Part shown: positions 51,402 through 60,415 of the stretch, piece by piece
Layout: every line of letters starts with the position of its first letter
Numbering within the stretch: the first letter of the stretch is position 1
Assembly (NCBI GenBank): GCA_017522685.1
Contig: JAFWYN010000009.1
Span: 1 to 64,000, forward strand
Source of the DNA: Lachnospiraceae bacterium
Lineage (GTDB): Bacteria; Bacillota_A; Clostridia; Lachnospirales; Lachnospiraceae
Length of the DNA: 64,000 nucleotides
Direction: 5' to 3'
The notes under the pieces: model-generated
Databases searched by the model: none
Seen by the model: only the letters and a program-made list of their open reading frames with translations
Told to the model about the DNA's origin: nothing
Translations under genes and position numbers: made by a program

Positions 51402-52451
51402 TTGAAGCACTGCAATAGAAAAAAGAGAATAATCCCATGGATATTAGTGTTGTTTACAGTGACATTTTCTGCTTGCGGAAAACAACCCGTAAAACTGACC
51501 TCCACAAATACGGCTATGGGAACGGTGGTACAATATGTGGTTTATACAAAGGATAGGAAAGTGGCTGAGGAAGCCGTTTTGGATTTGCAGGCTAAATTAG
51601 AGCGCTTGGAGAAGGAAGTATTGTCTCGAAGGATAGAAAGTTCTCAGGTTGGGGTGATAAACGCGCAAGCGGGTAGTCAGGCAGGAGTACCTGTGGAGCT
51701 GGAGTTGTACGAATATTTGCAAGAAATACAGGAAATTGCTATTGAAAGTGACGGGGCACTGGATGTAACCTTAGGTGAAATTATTACACTGTGGGATTTA
51801 GACAGTCTGGCCATGAGTGATTCGAAGGTACAACAATCCCTAATGCTGCCCGAAGCTGAGGAGTTAGAGCAGGCTTTGCAGAATACAGGCTATGAAAAGG
51901 TGGTGTTGGAAGAGGATCGCATCTATCTTCCGGAAGGGATGAGTCTGGATTTAGGAGCGGTAGGGAAAGGAATCGCCTGTGACAGAATTAGCAAGGAGTT
52001 GGAGGTCTGTAAAGAGATTGAGGGAGCGGTGGTTTCCGTAGGTGGCAGCGTTGTGACCTATGGAACCAAGTGGGACAAAAGTCCTTGGAATGTGGCTATT
52101 GTACATCCCAGAAAAGAAGGGGCTTACTTGGGCACATTATCCGTGAACGGCACCTGTTATATATCCACCTCCGGAGATTATGAGCGCTTTATTGAACAGG
52201 ACGGCAAGCGATATCATCATATCATGAATCCGGATAACGGATATCCGGCGGATAGTGGCTTATGCAGTGTCACCGTAGTAAGTGACAACGGATTACTCAG
52301 TGATGCTTTGTCCACCGCTTGTTTTGTACTGGGAGCCGAGGAAGGTATCAAGCTGGTGGAGCATTACGGTGCAGATGCTTTGTTTGTCACTATGGAGCAG
52401 GAGTTTGTGATGACGGATGGTATGAAGAAATTATTTAAGGAGAATAAGTAA
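51402..52451 (+). CDS. apbE: FAD:protein FMN transferase, lipoprotein
   Basis: 349 residues. A lipoprotein signal with FSAC at Cys25 is followed by the ApbE fold: TNTAMGTVVQY, SDGALDVTLG near 122, LDLGAVGKGIACD near 185, and the late SGDYERFIEQDGKRYHHIMNP. It attaches FMN to Thr or Ser of extracytoplasmic proteins. The start is TTG at 51402 behind AGAAAGGAG. Divergence from the NusG-II and Gx genes supports a flavinylation set, although no target protein with a DGA-type site was recognised here. Confidence 0.94.
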   Translation: MKHCNRKKRIIPWILVLFTVTFSACGKQPVKLTSTNTAMGTVVQYVVYTKDRKVAEEAVLDLQAKLERLEKEVLSRRIESSQVGVINAQAGSQAGVPVELELYEYLQEIQEIAIESDGALDVTLGEIITLWDLDSLAMSDSKVQQSLMLPEAEELEQALQNTGYEKVVLEEDRIYLPEGMSLDLGAVGKGIACDRISKELEVCKEIEGAVVSVGGSVVTYGTKWDKSPWNVAIVHPRKEGAYLGTLSVNGTCYISTSGDYERFIEQDGKRYHHIMNPDNGYPADSGLCSVTVVSDNGLLSDALSTACFVLGAEEGIKLVEHYGADALFVTMEQEFVMTDGMKKLFKENK

Positions 52452-52945
52452 TGGCCATATTTTTTATTGCAGATACCCATTTTTCAGAAGAAAATATTAT
52501 GAAGTATGAGAACAGACCCTTTGCATCCGTAGAGGATATGGATGAGCAAATAATAGAGCGGTGGAATGCCCGGGTTTGCGAAGAGGATTTGGTCTATGTA
52601 TTGGGAGACTTTGGTGCAACCGGCAGGGAGCAGGAGTATTTGTCCCGCTTAAATGGAAATAAGTATCTGGTAAAGGGAAACCATGATGTAGAGGAGAATG
52701 AATATTACAGAAAAGCGGGCTTTCAGGAAGTATATGACTGTCCCATACTTTTGGAGACCTTTTGGATATTGTCTCACGAGCCCTTGTATGTAAATGAAAA
52801 TATGCCCTACGCCAATTTGTTCGGACATGTGCATAATTCCCCCTTATTTAAGGATTTCAGTAAGCAACACTACTGTGTATCTGTGGAAAGAACGGAGTTT
52901 GCGCCCATATCCTTTGAAGAGGTAAAACGGTGTATAAAAGGATAG
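52451..52945 (+). CDS. calcineurin-like metallophosphoesterase
   Basis: 164 residues. The motifs D8-x-H10 (IADTHF), VLGDFGA, GNHD and FGHVHNS give a complete metal site, in the compact size of phosphodiesterases similar to YfcE but with the SEENIMKY loop of a Clostridial subgroup. The ATG overlaps the apbE stop by one base (TAATG), so it is coupled to apbE. It probably cleaves a cyclic or linear phosphodiester; substrate unknown. Confidence 0.88.
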   Translation: MAIFFIADTHFSEENIMKYENRPFASVEDMDEQIIERWNARVCEEDLVYVLGDFGATGREQEYLSRLNGNKYLVKGNHDVEENEYYRKAGFQEVYDCPILLETFWILSHEPLYVNENMPYANLFGHVHNSPLFKDFSKQHYCVSVERTEFAPISFEEVKRCIKG

Positions 52946-52954
52946 GTTTGACTG

Positions 52955-52983
52955 TTGATTTCAGATGAATTATTTAGTAAAAT
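52955..52983 (+). promoter_or_regulatory. sigma-A promoter for the ArsR gene
   Basis: TTGATT (52955-52960), 17-base spacer, TAAAAT (52978-52983). Confidence 0.7.
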
Positions 52984-53028
52984 GATACTGACAATGGAGA
53001 AAATTGTGAACCTAAGAGGAGAGTAACG

Positions 53029-53373
53029 ATGGGAGAGAATACATTTTTGCATATTGATGAAAAAATGGTAGAAAAGGTAAATGAGACCATGCCTCCGGAA
53101 GAAGAAATGCAGGATTTGGCAGAGTTTTTCAAGGTGTTTGGAGATGCCACCAGACTGAAAATACTGTACGTGCTAAAATGCTCAGAGATGTGTGTGTATG
53201 ATATAGCAAATCTGGTGGGCATGAGCCAGTCGGCCATATCCCACCAGTTAAGAGTACTAAAGCAAATGGATTTGGTTAAAAACAGAAGAGATGGCAAAAC
53301 CATCTATTATTCCCTGGCGGATGCACATATTGTGACTATATTGAGTCAGGGCCTGGATCACATAGAGGAATAG
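53029..53373 (+). CDS. ArsR/SmtB family metal sensor, CzrA-like
   Basis: 114 residues. The winged helix has VFGDATRLKILYVL, IANLVGMSQSAISHQLRVLK and the NRRDGKTIYYSL wing. The last helix, DAHIVTILSQGLDHIEE, keeps D-x-H-x10-H-x2-E, the alpha-5 zinc site of CzrA/SmtB (His replaced by Glu at the last position); a single Cys in EMCVYD is not a full CadC site. It should repress metal genes until zinc binds. No transporter is next to it, but a ZIP/CobW operon with an inverted repeat at its promoter lies 16 kb upstream. AAGAGGAGAG precedes the ATG. Confidence 0.9.
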   Translation: MGENTFLHIDEKMVEKVNETMPPEEEMQDLAEFFKVFGDATRLKILYVLKCSEMCVYDIANLVGMSQSAISHQLRVLKQMDLVKNRRDGKTIYYSLADAHIVTILSQGLDHIEE

Positions 53374-54347
53374 GTGTCAGAACCTATGAGACTGTGATAC
53401 CAGAAGGAGTCATCGCCCACCTCCTGAAAATAAACATATTGTGAAGTTATATGTATGGCAGTGTAGTTACCTTCAGCAATCACGGTGACGTCACTGCCAT
53501 TTAGTTGCATACGCTTCAAAGCAGGTTCGTCGGAAGAGTTGCACTGGTAATAGATATAGCCGCCGCCGATATTGAAGCAATCCACTCGGTCATGAGTCAA
53601 AATTTCAACCACATCATTTACTTTGTCATATCTGCAAAGGCGATAACCATGTTCAACATCCAAAAAATAGAAATAGTTGCCTTCAAGAACCGGATACCAA
53701 AGGTTCCCCTTCCAAAGCACGGTGGAGATATCCGTACGGGTATCCAGAGCGTTCAGATAGTGGTTCAGGGACTTGCCGTTATAGTAGATAATACCGTCGC
53801 TGGCACAGGAAGGGTCTATTTCCACACGACCCAAATCGGTTTTATGAGAACGGTCGGTGTTGATACGATAGAAGACAGGTCCTTCCTTGTCAACGGTTTG
53901 TATAAAGAGTGTATCATTGACTAATTGTGCATCAATGACCACATCGTTGGTGATGGTTTTTACTTTTTCACCATTTAATTTGCTGCGGTAGAAGGCATGT
54001 GAAACCCGAAGCTTATCCAAAGAGGTACCCACAGGTTCCTTCATAAAGTAATAAAGATATTCCCCACCTGCCAATATATTGCAGATTTTGGCTTCGTAAA
54101 GCTTTTGCAAACCGGTTTCATCCACATTCATGGAATAAAGGCAGTCTTGGTCCTTGGGATTGGAAAAATATACCTTACCGTTATATTCACAGAACAATCC
54201 GCCATTGTACAGATTGCCTGCTGTGTTGCCCACAGTTCCTTCCGGATTGGAGGGAATCTTCTCGGATCTATGGTAAAGAAAAGCGGCGCCACCTGCAAGA
54301 ATTAGTATGATGAAAGTGATAATAATTGCTTTTAGATTTTTCTTCAT
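53358..54347 (-). CDS. DUF5050 beta-propeller-like protein, membrane anchored
   Basis: 329 residues. An N-terminal membrane helix (6-25), a short linker, then repeated strands with the pattern LYSMNVDETGLQKLY, YRSKLNGEKVKTIT, LCRYDKVND and KRMQLNGSDVTV, the DUF5050 propeller units. It is likely exposed outside the cell. Its 3' end overlaps the ArsR gene tail by 16 bases on the opposite strand. A TTGATA-17-TATACT promoter lies upstream. Binding partner unknown. Confidence 0.85.
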   Translation of the reverse strand: MKKNLKAIIITFIILILAGGAAFLYHRSEKIPSNPEGTVGNTAGNLYNGGLFCEYNGKVYFSNPKDQDCLYSMNVDETGLQKLYEAKICNILAGGEYLYYFMKEPVGTSLDKLRVSHAFYRSKLNGEKVKTITNDVVIDAQLVNDTLFIQTVDKEGPVFYRINTDRSHKTDLGRVEIDPSCASDGIIYYNGKSLNHYLNALDTRTDISTVLWKGNLWYPVLEGNYFYFLDVEHGYRLCRYDKVNDVVEILTHDRVDCFNIGGGYIYYQCNSSDEPALKRMQLNGSDVTVIAEGNYTAIHITSQYVYFQEVGDDSFWYHSLIGSDTYSSM

Positions 54348-54401
54348 GAAAGGCCTCTCTTTCGTGAGTATGGTTCAGAGGAACAGATACCCTCTATTCC
54401 T

Positions 54402-54430
54402 AGTATATCTGTTATTTGACTTGCTATCAA
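54402..54430 (-). promoter_or_regulatory. sigma-A promoter for the DUF5050 gene
   Basis: Minus strand: TTGATA (54430-54425), 17-base spacer, TATACT (54407-54402). A plus-strand TGG TATAAA near 54442 may serve the divergent ATPase gene. Confidence 0.7.
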
Positions 54431-54503
54431 GTGTGTTTTGGTATAAAATATTAAGTTAAGGGAATGGGAAGAAAAAATGTAAGAATAATGATTAGGAGTA
54501 CAT

Positions 54504-55799
54504 ATGAGAGAACAGGAATTAATCGTATACAGGGAGTTTGAAGACGGAGATTTGCTTTATGATATGGCATGGCTCATGGAGCATTATAAGGATGAATATT
54601 ACAATGAAGAGGATAAGGCGGCTTTAATGTACGATTGTATCCATAAGCTGATAGAGCTGGCCGGAAGCTATGGCTTTCACGGCAATCTGTGGCATTGCTA
54701 TCTGGCGAATCTTTTAGTGAATAATGAAAACAGCTACAGTTGCGGCTGTGAAATCAGAGGAGCCATCGAGGGAAGCATCAATCTGGCGGCCCTTCATGAT
54801 ATTGTGATATTTAAGGAGTTTTATGATTTTGATTTTGCACCCATGGTTGAAGTGTTAAAGGTGCCGGAGTGGGACATTATTGAAAGCTACCAAAGCAGTA
54901 AGCAGGAAAGCAAGGTGTATAATACCCGTATTTGCGCCCGAATCTGTGAGCTGGCAGAACAGTTTAAAGAGAATAAGACAGCAGAAGAAATGAAAGATAC
55001 ATTAACCCATTTTTATAAAGAATACGGTGTGGGTAAGTATGGTCTGCATAAGTCCTTCCGTATTGTTCATGACGAGGAAGGTGTGCATATTGAGCCTATT
55101 TTGAATATTGCCCATGTGTATATGGATGATTTGGTGGGCTATGAGATTCCTAAGAAGAAGCTGATTGACAATACTGAGGCTTTTGTGGCCGGAAGAAAGG
55201 CTAACAATTGTCTGCTTTTCGGAGATGCGGGCACCGGTAAGTCCTCCAGTATCAAGGCCATTGCCAATGAGTATTATGATAGAGGCCTTCGGATTATCGA
55301 GGTGTACAAGCATCAGTTCCAAGACTTAAATGCTTGTATCAGTATGATTAAGAATCGTAACTACAAGTTTATCATCTATATGGACGATTTGAGCTTTGAG
55401 GAGTTTGAAATTGAGTATAAGTACTTGAAGGCAGTGATTGAAGGCGGATTGGAGAAGAAGCCTGCCAATGTGTTGATTTATGCCACCTCCAACAGAAGAC
55501 ATCTGATTCGTGAAAACTTCAGTGATAAAGAGGAAATACGTCAGGATATGCATACCAGCGACACCGTACAGGAGAAGCTGTCCCTGGTATCACGCTTTGG
55601 TGTGACCATTTATTTCGGATCCCCCAATAAGAAGGAGTTTCAGAATATTGTGACCACCTTGGCAGAACGCTATGGTGTGACCATGGATACACAGGAGCTG
55701 TTAGCTGAGGCTAATAAATGGGAGCTGGCACACGGCGGATTGTCCGGCAGGACGGCCCAGCAGTTTATTGACTATATCCTGGGAACGGAGCAGTGCTAA
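54504..55799 (+). CDS. DUF815 family AAA+ ATPase
   Basis: 431 residues. A helical N-terminal part of about 200 residues precedes the AAA+ core with Walker A FGDAGTGKSS near 240, Walker B IIYMDDLSFEEFE near 292, sensor-like YATSNRRHL and an arginine-finger segment SLVSRFG. DUF815 proteins are widespread AAA+ ATPases of unknown role. The gene stands 37 bases before ppx and could share its transcript, hinting at a link with polyphosphate or stress. Confidence 0.87.
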   Translation: MREQELIVYREFEDGDLLYDMAWLMEHYKDEYYNEEDKAALMYDCIHKLIELAGSYGFHGNLWHCYLANLLVNNENSYSCGCEIRGAIEGSINLAALHDIVIFKEFYDFDFAPMVEVLKVPEWDIIESYQSSKQESKVYNTRICARICELAEQFKENKTAEEMKDTLTHFYKEYGVGKYGLHKSFRIVHDEEGVHIEPILNIAHVYMDDLVGYEIPKKKLIDNTEAFVAGRKANNCLLFGDAGTGKSSSIKAIANEYYDRGLRIIEVYKHQFQDLNACISMIKNRNYKFIIYMDDLSFEEFEIEYKYLKAVIEGGLEKKPANVLIYATSNRRHLIRENFSDKEEIRQDMHTSDTVQEKLSLVSRFGVTIYFGSPNKKEFQNIVTTLAERYGVTMDTQELLAEANKWELAHGGLSGRTAQQFIDYILGTEQC

Positions 55800-55836
55800 A
55801 GCTTGGAGGGGCAAGCGATAGGGAAAGGAAGAAAGC

Positions 55837-57378
55837 ATGAGTGTAAAAACCTTTGCAGCCATAGATGTGGGGAGCTTTGAAATCTCCCTGAAAATATTTG
55901 CATTTTCCGGTAAGAACAACAGTAAGGTAGTGGAGCATGTGCGTCAGAGAATAGCACTGGGTGCGGATACTTATACGGATGGCAAAATCAGCATGGAAAA
56001 GCTGGACGAGCTATGTCGCACCTTAAAGGAATTCAAGGAAATCATGGAAACCTATAAGGTGGCCGATTATAAGGCTTACGGTACCAGCTCCCTGAGAGAG
56101 ACCGCCAATACCAAGATTGTATTGGATCAGATTGAACAGCGTACAGGGATACACATTGATACTTTGAGTAACTCCGAGCAACGCTTTTTGGATTACAAGG
56201 CGATTGCATTTGCAGGAGACAGCTTTAAAGAAGCCATTGGGGAAGGTACGGCCATCGTGGATATCGGCGGAGGAAGTATCCAGATTTCCCTGTTTGATAA
56301 GGATGTGCTGGTGGCTACCCAGAATTTGCGAATCGGTGTACTGCGTATCCAGGAGTGGCTGAATCAAATCAATGCCAAGAGTGGACAGATGGAGGGACTG
56401 ATTGACGAAATAGCCTCTGCCCAGCTGAATACCTTTAAGAAGCTGTATTTGAAGGACAGCAAGATTAAAACTTTGATTCTGGTGGATGATTATTTGTCCG
56501 TATGGATTGCACGAAGAAGCAAGGAGACGGGTAAGAGTACCGTGGTAGGTTTGGAAGAATATGAGCGCTTCTTTAAGATGATGCATCAGATGTCCAAAGA
56601 AGAGATGGCGAAGAAACTGGGCGTTTCCGAAGAAGCAGCACGATTAACCATGATTAGTGCCTGCCTGGTAAACCGTCTGATTAAGCTGACGGATGCGGAG
56701 AAAATATGGGCACCCGGAGTGAGTCTGTGTGACGGAATCGCCTATGAATATGCAGAAAAGAATAAAATCATGCTTTGTGACCATGATTTTGAAAAGGATA
56801 TCATCGCCTGTGCCATGAATATCAGTAAACGATATTTGGGAAGCAGAAAGCGGGCGGAGACCTTGGAACGAATCACCATGACCATCTTTGACAGTATGAA
56901 GAAGATACATGGTCTGGGAAATCGTGAAAAGCTGTATCTGCGGATTGCGGCATTATTGCATGATTGCGGTAAGTTTATCAGTATGATGGATATTGGTGAG
57001 ACGTCCTACCACATCATTATGGCTACGGAGATGATTGGTCTGTCCCATATGGAGCGTGAAATTGTGGCCAATATTGTCAGATATAATCACAGTCCCTTTG
57101 TATATGAGGATTTGTCCGGCGGCAGCAGTCTGACAGGGGAAGCCTACCTGACCATGGCTAAGCTGACTGCCATATTGAAGGTGGCGAATGGTCTGGACAG
57201 AAGCCATAAGCAAAAGCTAAAGGGTGTAAAAGCCGTATTAAAGGACAATGAACTGATTTTAACCATAGATACACAGGAGGATATCTTACTGGAGAAGGGA
57301 CTCTTTAAGAAAAGAGCGGACTTCTTTAGGGAGGTATATAATGTTCAGCCTGTTATCAAGCAAAAGAAGATGATTTAG
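55837..57378 (+). CDS. ppx: exopolyphosphatase/guanosine pentaphosphatase with HD domain
   Basis: 513 residues. Actin-like phosphatase: AIDVGSFEISLKIF, GTSSLRETANTK and VDIGGGSIQISLFD, the Ppx/GppA phosphate loops. An HD domain follows from about residue 330 with LLHDCGKF and RYNHSP, as in the long Ppx proteins. It removes terminal phosphates from polyphosphate or pppGpp. It stands ten bases before ppk1, so the maker and remover of polyphosphate are co-expressed. GGAAAGGAAG precedes the ATG. Confidence 0.9.
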   Translation: MSVKTFAAIDVGSFEISLKIFAFSGKNNSKVVEHVRQRIALGADTYTDGKISMEKLDELCRTLKEFKEIMETYKVADYKAYGTSSLRETANTKIVLDQIEQRTGIHIDTLSNSEQRFLDYKAIAFAGDSFKEAIGEGTAIVDIGGGSIQISLFDKDVLVATQNLRIGVLRIQEWLNQINAKSGQMEGLIDEIASAQLNTFKKLYLKDSKIKTLILVDDYLSVWIARRSKETGKSTVVGLEEYERFFKMMHQMSKEEMAKKLGVSEEAARLTMISACLVNRLIKLTDAEKIWAPGVSLCDGIAYEYAEKNKIMLCDHDFEKDIIACAMNISKRYLGSRKRAETLERITMTIFDSMKKIHGLGNREKLYLRIAALLHDCGKFISMMDIGETSYHIIMATEMIGLSHMEREIVANIVRYNHSPFVYEDLSGGSSLTGEAYLTMAKLTAILKVANGLDRSHKQKLKGVKAVLKDNELILTIDTQEDILLEKGLFKKRADFFREVYNVQPVIKQKKMI

Positions 57379-57388
57379 GAGGCACAGG

Positions 57389-59515
57389 ATGGCAACGATT
57401 GATTTTAAAAGTCCTAAATTGTATACCAACAGAGAGCTAAGCTGGCTGAAGTTTAACCAGCGTATCTTAAGTGAGGCAAGGGATAAGAGTATCCCTTTGT
57501 TTGAACGTTTGAAGTTTTTAAGCATTACTGCGTCCAATCTGGATGAGTTTTTCATGGTGCGTGTGGCATCATTAAAGGATATGGTAAATGCAGGATACGA
57601 GAAGCAGGATATTGCAGGTATGACACCCACAGAGCAGCTGGCTTCGTTGGATGAGGAGATTCATAAGCTGGTAAGCATGCAGTATTCCACTTACAACCGT
57701 TCCCTGCTTCCTTTGCTTTCACAGAACGGATTGCAGATGATAAAGCATCATGAGCAGCTGAGTAAGCAGGATGCCCAGTATATTGATAAATATTTTGAAG
57801 AGAATATATATCCCGTACTGACTCCCATGGCAGTGGATTCTTCCAGACCTTTTCCTTTGGTGAGGAATAAGTCCTTGAATATCGCTGCATTGGTACAGAA
57901 AAAGGGTGAAGAGGAGCTGGAGTTTGCAACCGTGCAGGTACCCAGTGTACTTCCCCGTATCATATCGCTTCCCGCAGAAGAGGGAGTGCAGAAGGTGATT
58001 CTTCTGGAGGAAGTGATTGAGCGGAATATCCGGAAGCTGTTCTTAAATTATGACATTGTATCAGCCCACCCCTTCCGTATTATGAGAAATGCGGACCTTA
58101 CTATTGACGAGGATGAGGCAGAAGACTTATTAAAAGAGATTGAGAAACAGTTGAAGAAACGCCAGTGGGGCGAGGTCATCCGTCTGGAAGTAGAAGAAGG
58201 TGTGGATAAGCGACTGCTGAAGATACTGAAAAAGGATCTGGGTATCAGTTCCCGGGGAATTTATGAGATAGACGGTCCTCTGGATCTGACCTTTTTGATG
58301 AAGGCCTATGGTTTGGATGGTTTTGACCATTTGAAAGAATCCAAATATGAGCCCCAGCCGGTACCCGGACTTCCCGCAGGCTGTGATATCTTTGAAGAGA
58401 TTCGTAAGGGAGATTTGTTGTTGCATCACCCTTATCAGACCTTTACACCGGTGGTGGATTTCATACGTCAGGCAGCAAGAGATGAGAACGTACTGGCCAT
58501 TAAGCAGACCTTGTATCGTGTCAGCGGCAATTCGCCTATTATAGTAGCATTGGCGGAAGCAGCTGAAAACGGTAAGCAGGTTACGGTATTGGTAGAGCTG
58601 AAGGCCCGTTTTGATGAAGAGAATAATATCGTATGGGCGAAAAAGCTGGAACAGGCAGGCTGTCATGTTATTTATGGTCTGGTGGGTCTGAAAACCCATA
58701 GTAAGATTACCCTGGTGGTACGCAGGGAAGAGGATGGAATCCGTCGCTATGTGCATCTGGGTACGGGTAATTACAATGACGCTACTGCAAAGCTATATAC
58801 AGATATCGGTTTGTTGACCTGTTCGGAGCTGATTGGCGAGGATGCTACGGCAGTATTTAATATGTTGAGCGGTTATTCGGAACCTCTGTTTTGGAATAAG
58901 CTGTCTTTGGCACCACTTTGGCTGAAGGATAAATTCTTATACCTGATAGAGAGGGAAAAGAACTATGCCAAGGAAGGGAAGAAGGCAAGGATTATTGCCA
59001 AAATGAATTCCCTTTGTGATAAGGATATCATCACGGCACTGTACGAGGCGGCGGCTGCAGGTGTAAAAATTGAGTTGATCGTACGAGGAATCTGCTGTTT
59101 GAAGGTGGGTATCCCGGGAGTCAGTGAAAATATTACAGTACGTTCCATCGTGGGCAATTTCCTGGAGCATAGTCGTATTTTCTATTTTGAAAATGATGAA
59201 AATCATGAGGTTTACTGTGGCAGTGCAGACTGGATGCCCCGTAATCTGGAACGCAGAGTGGAGATCCTCTTCCCTATTGAACGGCCGGAATTAAAGGAAA
59301 AGATCATGCACATCCTACAGTATCAGTTGCAGGATAATCTGAAGTCCCATATATTACAGGCTGACGGTACCTATGAAAAGGTGGATAAAAGAGGCAAGAT
59401 CTTATTCGGTTCTCAGGCAGCATTTTGTATGGAGGCTGAAAAGGAAGCTGCCCAATTAAAAGAAGGGGATATACAGGATTTGAGAGTGTTTATCCCGGAA
59501 AGGCATGAATCGTGA
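57389..59515 (+). CDS. ppk1: polyphosphate kinase 1
   Basis: 708 residues. The N domain starts NRELSWLKFNQRIL; the catalytic HKD-like parts hold the phospho-histidine near H437 (KTHSKITLVVRRE) and the second near H594 (LEHSRIFYFEN), with GTGNYNDATAKLYTD between. It makes polyphosphate from ATP. GGAGG precedes the ATG, and the maf GTG overlaps its stop by four bases. Gene order ppx-ppk1-maf implies one operon. Confidence 0.97.
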   Translation: MATIDFKSPKLYTNRELSWLKFNQRILSEARDKSIPLFERLKFLSITASNLDEFFMVRVASLKDMVNAGYEKQDIAGMTPTEQLASLDEEIHKLVSMQYSTYNRSLLPLLSQNGLQMIKHHEQLSKQDAQYIDKYFEENIYPVLTPMAVDSSRPFPLVRNKSLNIAALVQKKGEEELEFATVQVPSVLPRIISLPAEEGVQKVILLEEVIERNIRKLFLNYDIVSAHPFRIMRNADLTIDEDEAEDLLKEIEKQLKKRQWGEVIRLEVEEGVDKRLLKILKKDLGISSRGIYEIDGPLDLTFLMKAYGLDGFDHLKESKYEPQPVPGLPAGCDIFEEIRKGDLLLHHPYQTFTPVVDFIRQAARDENVLAIKQTLYRVSGNSPIIVALAEAAENGKQVTVLVELKARFDEENNIVWAKKLEQAGCHVIYGLVGLKTHSKITLVVRREEDGIRRYVHLGTGNYNDATAKLYTDIGLLTCSELIGEDATAVFNMLSGYSEPLFWNKLSLAPLWLKDKFLYLIEREKNYAKEGKKARIIAKMNSLCDKDIITALYEAAAAGVKIELIVRGICCLKVGIPGVSENITVRSIVGNFLEHSRIFYFENDENHEVYCGSADWMPRNLERRVEILFPIERPELKEKIMHILQYQLQDNLKSHILQADGTYEKVDKRGKILFGSQAAFCMEAEKEAAQLKEGDIQDLRVFIPERHES

Positions 59516-60075
59516 GAATCGTATTAGCATCCGCATCTCCCAGAAGAAAAGAACTTCTGGGGATGTTGGGATTAGAGTTTGAGATAATGGTCAGTGATGT
59601 AGAGGAGGTGGTTACGGAAACCACTCCCAATCGCGTGGTGGAGCAGCTTTCCCTTCAAAAGGCTGAGGATATATTTAAGCGTTTAGAAGGCGATGTTCTG
59701 GTTATTGGCGCAGATACGGTGGTATCGCTGGATGGCAAAATATTGGGTAAACCTAAGAATGAAGCAGATGCAGTGGAAATGCTGGAGAGGCTGCAGGATA
59801 ATGAACACAGAGTGTTTACCGGAGTAACCTTGATTGGAAGAAAAGAAGGCAAAGAGTTTAGAAATACTTTCTCAGAAGGCACTGTAGTGAAGTTTTATCC
59901 TATGACAGAGGAAGAGATACATTGGTATGTAAGTACGAAGGAGCCTATGGACAAAGCCGGTTCGTACGGTATCCAGGGACTGGGAGCGCGATTTGTAGAG
60001 TGTATCCACGGTGACTACAATAATGTGGTGGGGTTGCCTATTGCAAGGTTGTATCAGGAGATGAAATTGTTGTAA
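59512..60075 (+). CDS. maf: Maf-like nucleoside triphosphate pyrophosphatase
   Basis: 187 residues. ASASPRRKELLGMLGL near the start, GADTVVSLDGKILGKP, the SYGIQGLGARFVECIHGDYNNVVGLP-type end are the Maf motifs; it hydrolyses modified or ordinary dTTP/UTP. The start is a GTG at 59512 overlapping the ppk1 stop as GTGA, so translation is coupled. A partial copy of a structured repeat begins at its stop codon. Confidence 0.94.
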   Translation: MRIVLASASPRRKELLGMLGLEFEIMVSDVEEVVTETTPNRVVEQLSLQKAEDIFKRLEGDVLVIGADTVVSLDGKILGKPKNEADAVEMLERLQDNEHRVFTGVTLIGRKEGKEFRNTFSEGTVVKFYPMTEEEIHWYVSTKEPMDKAGSYGIQGLGARFVECIHGDYNNVVGLPIARLYQEMKLL

Positions 60076-60106
60076 CTGTTCAGAGCCAACCTCGAAAACG
60101 AGGTTA
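60074..60106 (+). repeat. partial copy of the structured element
   Basis: AACTGTTCAGAGCCAACCTC and the following GAAAAC (60074-60099) are identical to 60129-60154, then the copy closes as a hairpin AACCTCG/CGAGGTT (60089-60106) in place of the full element. Confidence 0.75.
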
Positions 60107-60128
60107 GATTAGGACAGGAAGACATAGG

Positions 60129-60268
60129 AACTGTTCAGAGCCAACCTCGAAAACACTGTGTGTTTCCTCGGTTTGGCGTATCCGCCAAATAGATACGAGT
60201 AAAAATGCACTTATGAATGCGAGCATTCAACGAACATCTTTACTCGTATCTGCTTGGCTCTGAACAGT
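60129..60268. repeat. structured inverted-repeat element (cloverleaf-like)
   Basis: Outer arms ACTGTTCAGAGCCAA (60130-60144) and TTGGCTCTGAACAGT (60254-60268) pair perfectly over 15 bases. Within them lie three more features: hairpin AACC..AAACAC/GTGTTT..GGTT; hairpin TTTGGCG/CGCCAAA (60172-60189); and stem AGATACGAGTAAA/TTTACTCGTATCT (60191-60203 and 60239-60251, 13 bases) capped by GAATGC/GCATTC. It has no T tract on the plus strand. It could be a MITE-type repeat or a structured RNA. Confidence 0.7.
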
Positions 60269-60320
60269 AAAAAAATTATTAACAAAGTGTGAAAAAAAAC
60301 TGATTTTTTTGGTAAGGTAC

Positions 60321-60349
60321 TTGACTATATACCGTAAAAACTCTATGAT
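60321..60349 (+). promoter_or_regulatory. sigma-A promoter for the small acidic protein gene
   Basis: TTGACT (60321-60326), 17-base spacer, TATGAT (60344-60349). A GAAGCC/GGCTTC hairpin at 60363-60376 follows in the leader. Confidence 0.7.
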
Positions 60350-60415
60350 GAAATTGTAAAGAGAAGCCAAGGCTTCCAAAATAACTTAATAATTTGTGCT
60401 AGGGGAGGAATGCAT

